The notes below the pieces were generated by a model, which was not told where the DNA came from, made no database searches, and was given only the letters and a program-made list of their open reading frames with translations. A program made the position numbers and the translations under genes. Below are positions 1 to 6,330 of a stretch of 10,319 nt of DNA, piece by piece (position 1 is the first letter of the stretch; every line of letters begins with the position of its first letter). Source of the DNA: an uncultured Bacteroidales bacterium (lineage in GTDB: Bacteria; Bacteroidota; Bacteroidia; Bacteroidales; UBA932); the NCBI GenBank assembly GCA_937900465.1, contig CALCEJ010000049.1, forward strand, positions 1-10,319, read 5' to 3'.

Positions 1-240
1 GGGGATACGGTTGTAACTGGATTCAATCGTGCGTGAGCCATAAGGATAAGCAGCGACGACCTCGAAGGCCCGGACATAGGGATCATCCGCATCGCCGGAG
101 TTCAGGAGCTCCGTAAATGCGGTCGAATGGGAAGTGTCAAGGCCTATGATACCAAGCTTCCATACGCGGGGCGAAGGCTGGTTTGCAACGGCTGAAACGG
201 CAATAAGAAGCGCCGCGGCTATAGTGATTGACTTTTTCAT
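1..240 (-). CDS. Secreted Gfo/Idh/MocA-type oxidoreductase, 5' part only
   Basis: The first 80 codons run from ATG at 240 to the window edge, with the frame open at position 1; the rest lies outside. Residues 1-19 are a Sec signal peptide (MKK start, hydrophobic core, SAVA|NQ cleavage). The mature part begins with a Rossmann strand, VWKLGIIGLDTSHSTAFTEL (~26-45), the signature of a branch of Gfo/Idh/MocA proteins, then VVAAYPYGSR (~61-70), where the second strand would end. The dinucleotide motif is GIIGLDTSH instead of the usual GxGxxG/A. This family normally holds NAD(P)-dependent sugar dehydrogenases, and some relatives (GH109) cleave glycosides through an NAD redox cycle. Export without a twin-arginine motif is odd for a cofactor enzyme. 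The ATGA overlap with the nagB-like stop makes it part of the operon. The function cannot be judged from this fragment. Confidence 0.8.
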   Translation of the reverse strand, partial: MKKSITIAAALLIAVSAVANQPSPRVWKLGIIGLDTSHSTAFTELLNSGDADDPYVRAFEVVAAYPYGSRTIESSYNRIP

Positions 241-998
241 ATAAGCGAAGAACTGTCAGAATCAAGATAAAGGAATGAATTCTCCTTCCGGCGGAGAATG
301 CTTGCAGGACAAGCCTCGCAGACGAGGCCGTTTACGGTGCCACTCACGGCTGGAGCCTTGCTCCTGCTGGGAACGATGCAGAACATCGACGAGGCACGGG
401 TAAGGGCCGGTATCGTCAGCGTAATCGCGTGGGTAGGGACCTCCTGAAGGGTAGCGAAGCATCCGTCATTTACCTGCTGCTGGCGGCACACATCATCCAG
501 CGGCACAACCTTCACCGCAACCGGATCCCCGAAATCAGCAACTCCCGGGTCGTTGAAGGCGATATGCCCGTTCTCCCCTATCCCAAGGCAGACAATGTCA
601 ACCGGGTACTTCTCCAGCAAGGCAGCATAGCGGCGGCACTCGGCATCCGCATCGGGGGCGTTTCCGTCGATGTAGTATACCTCGCGGAAAGGGACCTTCG
701 AGAAGAGATTCATCCGGAGGAAATTCCCGAACCGCTGAGGCGCATCCTCGCTGAGCCCTGTATATTCGTCCATATGGAACGCCCTGGTCCTCTCCCAGGG
801 GATATCCGTCATCGCCGTAAAGGCGCTGAGGAAGGTGCTCTGCGAGGGGGCCGCTGCATAAATCATATTGATTGTCTCCTTACGGGAGAGTTCGTCCTTT
901 ACGGCAGCAGCGACATCGGCGGCTGCTCCTTCACCCATCAAGACCTTGTTCTCATATACCTTCACTGTCATAAGGTCTTTCACAAATCTATCCTTCAT
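237..998 (-). CDS. nagB: Glucosamine-6-phosphate deaminase/isomerase family protein (NagB-like)
   Basis: 253 aa, slightly shorter than E. coli NagB (266). The expected reaction is glucosamine-6-phosphate to fructose-6-phosphate plus ammonia, the step after NagA. Visible family motifs: FHMDEYTGL (Asp77, matching E. coli Asp72), CLGIGENGHIAFNDP (Asn143, His145, Asp150 at the places of E. coli Asp141, His143, Glu148), SKAPAV with Lys214, and CPASILR. Unlike classical NagB, the phosphate loop is AAAPSQSTF (~48-56) instead of a PTGGTP-like loop, and Glu148 is Asp. These changes place it in the NagB/AgaI-like group common in Bacteroidetes, so galactosamine-6-phosphate is a possible substrate. It has no obvious allosteric tail. 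The start at 998 has GGAGG 11 bases upstream and overlaps nagA; Met10 (971) is a weaker alternative. The stop forms ATGA with the next gene. Confidence 0.88.
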   Translation of the reverse strand: MKDRFVKDLMTVKVYENKVLMGEGAAADVAAAVKDELSRKETINMIYAAAPSQSTFLSAFTAMTDIPWERTRAFHMDEYTGLSEDAPQRFGNFLRMNLFSKVPFREVYYIDGNAPDADAECRRYAALLEKYPVDIVCLGIGENGHIAFNDPGVADFGDPVAVKVVPLDDVCRQQQVNDGCFATLQEVPTHAITLTIPALTRASSMFCIVPSRSKAPAVSGTVNGLVCEACPASILRRKENSFLYLDSDSSSLI

Positions 999-2163
999 AG
1001 ACCACTTTTCCTCCGATTATAGTATTGTAAATGTTTATGTCGTCATCAAAAATAACGATGTCTGCATCCATTCCCATCCTTATCGATCCCTTCTTTCCGG
1101 AAAGGCCCATCACCCTTGCGGGAGTTGCCGTCATCATTGTGACCGCCTCCTCGAGCGTTGCGGGAGAGAGCCTCATCATCGTACGGACAAGCCTGTCCGC
1201 AGTTGCTACGCTGCCGGCAAAAGTACTCCTGTCCGGAACCTTCGCAACTCCGTCCTCCACAATCACCCTCTGACCGTTACTGAGACTTCCGAGGATGGAC
1301 TCCCCTTCCGGCATTCCCGCCGCCCTCATAGCATCAGTGCAAAGGACCGTCCTCGATGGGCCCTTGAACTTGTATACAAAGGTCAGAAGCGACTCCGGAA
1401 GGTGCTTCCCGTCAGCGATTATCTCCACATCCATATCGTCGAGAAGATATGCCGCCTCGACCGCTCCGGCTATCCTGTAAGCGTTTTTCCGGACAACGGA
1501 AGACATCGCGCAGTAAAGGTGTGTCATAAGGGAGAATCCTGCCTTATGGGCCTCACGGCACTGCTCTGCGCTAGCTCCCGTATGGGCTATGGATGCGAGG
1601 ATGCCGCGGCGGCGGAGTTCATTCCCGAGCCCTTCGGCGCCCTCGAGTTCGGGGGCTGCGCTCACGCGTACGATATCGTCCGACGCTTCGAGAAAAGGCA
1701 TATAGTTCTCCGGAACGGGTGGTTTCAGGTAGGAAGGGTCCTGGGCCCCGGCATACTGGGGACTGAGAAATATGCCTTCCATATGGATCCCGAGGAATTC
1801 GGAACCCTCCGTATTGAGCGGCTTGGCTTCCCTGTAGGTACGGAAGAACTGCATCTGCTCCTCTGTGGAGCAGGTCATACTGGTCGGGAGCATCGAGGTG
1901 GTACCGTGGGCCGCGTGCATTTTCGCGGCACCGAGGAAGGCCTCCACCGTCCCGTCCATAAAGTCGTGACCGCCGCCGCCGTGGACGTGGATGTCCATAA
2001 AGCCCGGGGAAATGTATCTCCCCGAGGCATCGATATCCGGAGCTCCTGCAGTGCTTGAGGGCACTACAGCCTGGATTTTCCCATCCTCAAGGATGAGGGA
2101 TACGTCGTCGCGTGTACCTCCGGGCAGTATCACGCGGCCTCCTCCTACGATTATTTTTTCCAT
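988..2163 (-). CDS. nagA: N-acetylglucosamine-6-phosphate deacetylase (NagA-like)
   Basis: 391 aa, the usual length. The enzyme removes acetate from N-acetylglucosamine-6-phosphate in the cytoplasm to give glucosamine-6-phosphate. Amidohydrolase-fold markers are all present: HVH at 59-61, HMEG with Glu129 as metal ligand, AHTG with His194, THLYCAM with His215, IADGKH with His254 (substrate contact), and TDA with Asp277 as catalytic base. One variation stands out: HLYCAM (Cys218) where most NagA proteins have HL(F/Y)NAM, and the following segment SSVVRKNAYR differs from the E. coli type, so this is a side branch; N-acetylgalactosamine-6-phosphate is an alternative substrate. ATG at 2163 lies within the last codons of the transporter gene. 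The TAG overlaps the NagB-like start by 11 bases, keeping the two pathway steps together. Confidence 0.92.
   Translation of the reverse strand: MEKIIVGGGRVILPGGTRDDVSLILEDGKIQAVVPSSTAGAPDIDASGRYISPGFMDIHVHGGGGHDFMDGTVEAFLGAAKMHAAHGTTSMLPTSMTCSTEEQMQFFRTYREAKPLNTEGSEFLGIHMEGIFLSPQYAGAQDPSYLKPPVPENYMPFLEASDDIVRVSAAPELEGAEGLGNELRRRGILASIAHTGASAEQCREAHKAGFSLMTHLYCAMSSVVRKNAYRIAGAVEAAYLLDDMDVEIIADGKHLPESLLTFVYKFKGPSRTVLCTDAMRAAGMPEGESILGSLSNGQRVIVEDGVAKVPDRSTFAGSVATADRLVRTMMRLSPATLEEAVTMMTATPARVMGLSGKKGSIRMGMDADIVIFDDDINIYNTIIGGKVVYEG
1010..1014 (-). promoter_or_regulatory. Possible ribosome binding site of the nagB-like gene
   Basis: GGAGG on the minus strand inside the end of the nagA-like gene, 11 bases before ATG at 998. 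The spacing is long, and Bacteroidetes rely little on such sites, so it is only mild support for the 998 start over Met10 at 971, which has no comparable purine core. Confidence 0.35.
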
Positions 2164-3446
2164 CTTTCTATCTTGTATCCGTATGTCGCATAGAATATCA
2201 GGTACAGGAAGCAGGGTACAAGTACCCAGTATCCCGCGGCAAGACCTGCCCTGTCAGCGATATATCCGTAAATCTGCGGCATAACCGCATTCCCGCACAG
2301 CCCCATTATCAGAAGCGAAGAGCCCATCTTCGTATGCCTCCCGAGTCCCCTGATCGCGTGGGGCCATATCCCCGCGTAGATAAGCGCATTGGGGAATCCG
2401 AGAGCGTTCAGGAAAAGCAGCGACGCCGTCACCTTGTGACCGAAGAAGGTCACGGGGGTATGGACAAAGAGGACTCCGAGCGAGAGCGCAAGAGCGAGGC
2501 AGGTGCATATTATGAGGGCGTTCTTCTGGGAGAGGAACTTCGGGATAAGTACGATTCCAAGGGCGTAGCCAAGGAGCGTACAGGTCAGCGTGTACGAAGG
2601 GAATACCTTCGCTTCCAGCATACTGAGGCCCATCGATCCTGCATACTGGATAAGCGTATCGATGGCTATCACCTGCGATCCCACGTGGAAAAATATCGCA
2701 AGGGCTCCAAGCACGAGGTAGGGATAGCTGAATACGCTCTTCCGGTCACTGTCTGAGAGGGGCTTGTCGTCTGAAGCCGTGTCAATCTCCGGAAGCACAC
2801 TGTAGCGGATGAATATTCCGAACGCAAGTACGGTCACTCCAAGGACGGCATAAGGGACGATCACACGGCGGATAAGTTCGTCGAGGACCGCCGCCTTCGT
2901 GGCCGCTTCCAGCGCACCGGATTCTATCAGGGCGAATGTCTCCGAATCGGACGCCCTGAGGATTACTGCGGCGAACACCAGCGGAGAAATGATACCCGCA
3001 AACTTGTTGCAGATTCCTACGATGCTGATCCGGCGGGCTGCACTCTCTATGGGCCCGACGATAGTGACATACGGATTAGCTGCAGTCTGGAGCACCGCAA
3101 GTCCGGTCCCTATCATAAACAGTCCCGCGAGGAAGACTCCGAAAGTACGGGACAGCGCCGCCGGAATGAATGTAAACATACCAAGGGCCATCACCATAAA
3201 GCCGTACATTATCCCCCTTTTGAAACCAACCCTTTCAAGCAGCTTTCCGGAGGGTATCGCCATCACGAAATACGCAATGTAGAATGCGAAGGTGACAAAG
3301 TAAGACTGGAAGTGGGTAAGCTCGCAGGCAATCCTGAAGTAGGGAATCAGTATGGAATTCACCCAGGAAACAAATCCGAAGATGAAAAACATCGCCCCGA
3401 GAATCACCATTGAGATGACTGTCTGTCGACGGGATGGAGTTGTCAT
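2151..3446 (-). CDS. nagP: Sugar transporter of the major facilitator superfamily, FucP/NagP type
   Basis: 431 aa inner-membrane protein with about twelve hydrophobic segments and a charged central loop (~220-237, before YPYLVLGALAIF). It belongs to the fucose:H+ symporter branch: FFIFGFVSWVNSILIPYF in the first helix (~20-37), LQTAANPYVTIVGP (~119-132), ESAARRISIVGICNKFAG (~134-151). The GICNKFAG stretch and the Gln before TAANPY resemble N-acetylglucosamine and glucose/galactose transporters rather than E. coli FucP. Its place directly before NagA- and NagB-like genes supports import of free N-acetylhexosamine, probably with protons. The symbol is by context and resemblance; the sugar specificity is not shown. 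The ATG forms an ATGA overlap with the DUF4855 stop, and its TAA lies inside the first codons of the next gene (13-base overlap). Confidence 0.88.
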   Translation of the reverse strand: MTTPSRRQTVISMVILGAMFFIFGFVSWVNSILIPYFRIACELTHFQSYFVTFAFYIAYFVMAIPSGKLLERVGFKRGIMYGFMVMALGMFTFIPAALSRTFGVFLAGLFMIGTGLAVLQTAANPYVTIVGPIESAARRISIVGICNKFAGIISPLVFAAVILRASDSETFALIESGALEAATKAAVLDELIRRVIVPYAVLGVTVLAFGIFIRYSVLPEIDTASDDKPLSDSDRKSVFSYPYLVLGALAIFFHVGSQVIAIDTLIQYAGSMGLSMLEAKVFPSYTLTCTLLGYALGIVLIPKFLSQKNALIICTCLALALSLGVLFVHTPVTFFGHKVTASLLFLNALGFPNALIYAGIWPHAIRGLGRHTKMGSSLLIMGLCGNAVMPQIYGYIADRAGLAAGYWVLVPCFLYLIFYATYGYKIERWKK

Positions 3447-4690
3447 TGCTCGTTCAGTTTAGTTCTGTAAGGACGGGTTGACACCCAGTCACAGAAGTCA
3501 TAGTAGAGTTCCTGGTCCTCGGCGCTGGAAGAATCGTGGAGCCACTTGACCGCCCAGGAGCCCTGGTAGTAGACAAGTCTGCTCTTTTCCCACGCGCCGT
3601 AGTCCTTGAATGCCTTCATATAGTCACGAAGGCGTCCGCCATAGCCGTAGCCCCAGGAAACGAGAACTTTTCCGTCGAACTCGACCTCAAGGCCCATATC
3701 ATTCTTTATCACGTCGTTACAAGCCTCCACAAGACGCTCGTAAGGGATAGTGTCATTGAAGAAGTAGTTGGGCTGCATAAAAGCGTAGGTAAAGCCGAAT
3801 TCCTTCCAGCGGGTATAACCTTCCGCGTGGAAATAAGGAATCCAGTTGAAACTGTAGTTCATACCCTTGAGATAATCCCCGATCCTTGCGATGATATCGG
3901 CGGTATGGGTAGACTTCTCCGCAACCCAGTAGAAGCCTCCAAGCTCGACGTTCTTGAAATCCGCCTTTGCAAACTCTTCGCGGCAGCGGTCTATATACCA
4001 TTTCACGGCAGTGATGCGGTCTTCCGGGGAGGAGAAGTTGAGCTGACGTCCGTCGACAGAGCCCCAGTACGTATTGCTGGAATACTCGTTGAAGGGATCT
4101 TCCGTCTTTATGGGCTCCGGAATCCCTATCACTATCTGACGCTTGTAGGCAGGGGCTTTCCCCATCAGCCGGGCCCCCTCATCAACGCTCTTGTCGATCG
4201 CGTCGATAGCCGTATCCTTCACGAAGTAATACTTTATGAGTTTGTCCCAGTCCTCCTGGTTTGCGCTTTTTCGGATATAGGCATCATCCCAGACATATCC
4301 TGTGATGAAAGTCTTCCCTGCTCCACCGGAGACCGGCGGGTCCATAAATTCGAGAAACAGGAACGCGTCGAAAAGCCAGTCCGTATGACCGGTCCTGTCA
4401 GTATAGAACACATAGTGATCAGTGTATTCCCTACCCCAGGAGTAAGGACTGCGGTGATGGCCGTAGCCGTACAGGAGAACCATATCCGAATAATCAGCCA
4501 CCGACGCGGGATCGACAGGTGTCACCGTGGTGGTGTCCGTCCCGGGAGAAGTCGAGGCCGTGTCCTTCTGCTCCTGGGGTTTCTTGCCATACTCAGGCGG
4601 TTTGTTCTCTCCTCCTTCCTTTCCGCAGGAGAGGAGGGCGAGGAGGGAGACAAGCGTTACGGCTGCTGCTGTCATTATTGTCTTTCTCAT
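3443..4690 (-). CDS. DUF4855 family lipoprotein
   Basis: 415 aa. Lipoprotein signal with lipobox LLSC (Cys22), then a low-complexity linker rich in Lys, Glu, Pro and Thr (~23-62) that would hold the domain away from the membrane. The rest (~63-410) matches DUF4855 as I know it: DMVLLYGYGHHRSPYSWG at the start, WLFDAFLFLEF (~105-115), then VIGIPEP (~187-193), VELGGFYWVAE (~248-258), FNWIPYFHAEG (~281-291), FAFMQPNYFF-like strand (~302-311) and VEFDGKVLVSWGYG (~336-349). The alternating strands with Trp, His and Glu at their ends resemble TIM-barrel glycoside-hydrolase folds such as DUF4434, so Glu192, Glu258 and Glu337 are candidate catalytic residues. That is inference; the family has no function I can state. 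Both ends overlap their neighbours by ATGA, so it is translated together with the phosphodiester glycosidase and the transporter. Confidence 0.85.
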   Translation of the reverse strand: MRKTIMTAAAVTLVSLLALLSCGKEGGENKPPEYGKKPQEQKDTASTSPGTDTTTVTPVDPASVADYSDMVLLYGYGHHRSPYSWGREYTDHYVFYTDRTGHTDWLFDAFLFLEFMDPPVSGGAGKTFITGYVWDDAYIRKSANQEDWDKLIKYYFVKDTAIDAIDKSVDEGARLMGKAPAYKRQIVIGIPEPIKTEDPFNEYSSNTYWGSVDGRQLNFSSPEDRITAVKWYIDRCREEFAKADFKNVELGGFYWVAEKSTHTADIIARIGDYLKGMNYSFNWIPYFHAEGYTRWKEFGFTYAFMQPNYFFNDTIPYERLVEACNDVIKNDMGLEVEFDGKVLVSWGYGYGGRLRDYMKAFKDYGAWEKSRLVYYQGSWAVKWLHDSSSAEDQELYYDFCDWVSTRPYRTKLNEQ

Positions 4691-6330
4691 TTTGCAAAGA
4701 ACGCTATTGTTGAAACTACGGGACGGTTATAGGAGGAATCCGGATTCAGAGGGTCCCCCGAACCGGTAAGGAGGGAATTCAGGTGATTGCCCATAGCAAC
4801 CATTCCGGTCGATCCTCCGCCATCGAAATTGACGGCGCCTACGCATCCGAGCCCCTTGAGGATTCTCGCGAGTTCAAGGAGATTCGCCCCCCGGCTCTGC
4901 TCGATACGGCCGTCGCAGATAAAAAGTATGATCTTACCCTGCTCGGTATATCCGACGGCCGTCCTGTCAGCGAGAACGTCCTTTCCGAATATGTCATAGG
5001 GCATTATTTCAAAATTGTTGAGGTAGTACTCCGTACCCTTGGATGTCTCAGTGAAGTTGAAAGGGATACGTCCTTCGTAAAGGAGGGCCGGTCCTGCGCT
5101 GAGGGCATAGGCTGGCTTCCACGCGATCTCCTTCGATGGATTGGAGGAGGTTACGGGCCCCCACTTTGTCTCTCCCCTTACGGAAGGGAGCGGGCGGTCG
5201 AAATAATGGGCCGCTCCGGCGGCGTCTGAGCCGCACCAATATACGGAGGGTTTTCCGGAGGCATCGACGCCGAACACTCCACGGGTTACATTGTAGAGGA
5301 CGTTGTACTCGGTATCTCCGCTCCTTAGCGATCCGCGGACGGATGCAAGGGTGCCCTGGACAGTTCCTCCGACTACGCCTATACCTGTATGGCGGCCGTT
5401 GTAGAAATAGCCTCCGTTGATAAGGACGAGGCATTTGCTGCCAAGGGCTGCAGCCTGGTCATCGACGGTTGCCGCAGATGAAGGGATCTGGACACGGAAA
5501 TCGACGGATTCGGGATCCGCAATCGCGTACCAGGCGTGGAAATTACGGCCGGAAAGCGGAGTGCGGCTCTCGTATATCTCAACGGTCGAAGGAAGTCCCG
5601 TTACGGAAACCTTCTCCCAGGAAAGGGTTATCGCCTCAGGGGCGTCCTTCAGTTTCGCCTCCACGGGATCACTGTACCAGGTACCGCCGTCGGAAGTGAA
5701 CCAGAGGGCGACCTTATAGGTCTTTCCGTGCTCTATCTGGGAGTCAGGAATGACCTGGAATACGGTTTCTCCCTTTTCTTTGACCGGAGGGCCGGCCTGG
5801 GAAAAACTGTCCACGGTAGGGACGCCGTCAGCGCTCCAGCAAAGCCCATAGCGGATGTTGGAATGCTTTTCCGTGTTCCCCATCGTATACTTAACCACGA
5901 AACTGCAGTCTTCTTCCGTCAGCGACTCTATCGTAAGGACAGGATAGTGTTCCATCGACTGGACGAAGAATATCGTATAAGATATCTTCGAAGAGAGGGA
6001 CTCATCTGCGGCTTCAGCCTTGACGCCGAAGTACCAGGAATGATCCTCCACAAGGCCTTCCGTAAGGTCGAAGGAGGTCTCGTCAGCCTGGGCGGAGCCT
6101 ACTTGGCGTAAATCCGTCGTATTCTCCGGGTCGCGGATCCATATGCTGAAACCCTTTTCTCCTTCGGAATTGTCCTTCCAGGAGATGTTTACGGACGTTC
6201 TGGAGGTCCTTGTAACGACGATATCCGAGGGAGCGGCAAGCTGACTGTTTCCGGAAGGATTGTCCTTTGAAGACTCTCCGCAGGAGGTTACCGCCGCCGC
6301 AAGGGCGAGAACTGCAAGTATCTTTCTCAT
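4687..6330 (-). CDS. Lipoprotein with two fibronectin-III-like domains and a phosphodiester glycosidase (NAGPA/DUF2233) domain
   Basis: 547 aa from the start chosen here; 549 aa if ATG at 6336 is used (residue numbers below follow the longer form). I prefer 6330 because it makes the same ATGA overlap with the upstream stop as four other junctions in the operon and starts the signal with MRK. The lipobox is VTSC, Cys19. A fibronectin-III-like domain spans ~35-125 (NISWKDNSEGEKGFSIWIR) and a second ~132-232 (IRYGLCWS). The C-terminal ~240-549 is a NAGPA domain: INGGYFYNG (~306-314), DRTAVGYTEQGKIILFICDG (~457-476), and NFDGGGSTGMV (~503-513). Human NAGPA removes GlcNAc from GlcNAc-phospho-mannose; bacterial relatives share the domain and its NGGYF and DGGGST motifs. 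Here the enzyme sits in the envelope upstream of an amino-sugar transporter, nagA-like and nagB-like genes, which fits release of N-acetylglucosamine from a phosphodiester. Substrate is inferred. Confidence 0.9.
   Translation of the reverse strand: MRKILAVLALAAAVTSCGESSKDNPSGNSQLAAPSDIVVTRTSRTSVNISWKDNSEGEKGFSIWIRDPENTTDLRQVGSAQADETSFDLTEGLVEDHSWYFGVKAEAADESLSSKISYTIFFVQSMEHYPVLTIESLTEEDCSFVVKYTMGNTEKHSNIRYGLCWSADGVPTVDSFSQAGPPVKEKGETVFQVIPDSQIEHGKTYKVALWFTSDGGTWYSDPVEAKLKDAPEAITLSWEKVSVTGLPSTVEIYESRTPLSGRNFHAWYAIADPESVDFRVQIPSSAATVDDQAAALGSKCLVLINGGYFYNGRHTGIGVVGGTVQGTLASVRGSLRSGDTEYNVLYNVTRGVFGVDASGKPSVYWCGSDAAGAAHYFDRPLPSVRGETKWGPVTSSNPSKEIAWKPAYALSAGPALLYEGRIPFNFTETSKGTEYYLNNFEIMPYDIFGKDVLADRTAVGYTEQGKIILFICDGRIEQSRGANLLELARILKGLGCVGAVNFDGGGSTGMVAMGNHLNSLLTGSGDPLNPDSSYNRPVVSTIAFFAK

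Noticed and set aside
1..240. Calling the secreted Gfo/Idh/MocA fragment a GH109 N-acetylgalactosaminidase
   Set aside because: Only 80 residues are visible and the motif GIIGLDTSH and the Sec signal do not match the GH109 start I know, so the family name would be unsupported.
969..971. Alternative start of the nagB-like gene at Met10
   Set aside because: Family members often begin near this point, but 998 keeps the overlap with nagA and has GGAGG upstream. It is not excluded.
868..2058. A 396-codon open frame on the plus strand opposite the nagA-like gene
   Set aside because: Its product is rich in Arg, His and Ser without any recognisable domain, and it mirrors a well-supported enzyme with all catalytic motifs. 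It is a shadow of GC-rich codons.
3536..4732. A 398-codon open frame on the plus strand opposite the DUF4855 gene
   Set aside because: It spans the junction of two well-supported minus-strand genes and has no signal peptide, domain or plausible start context.
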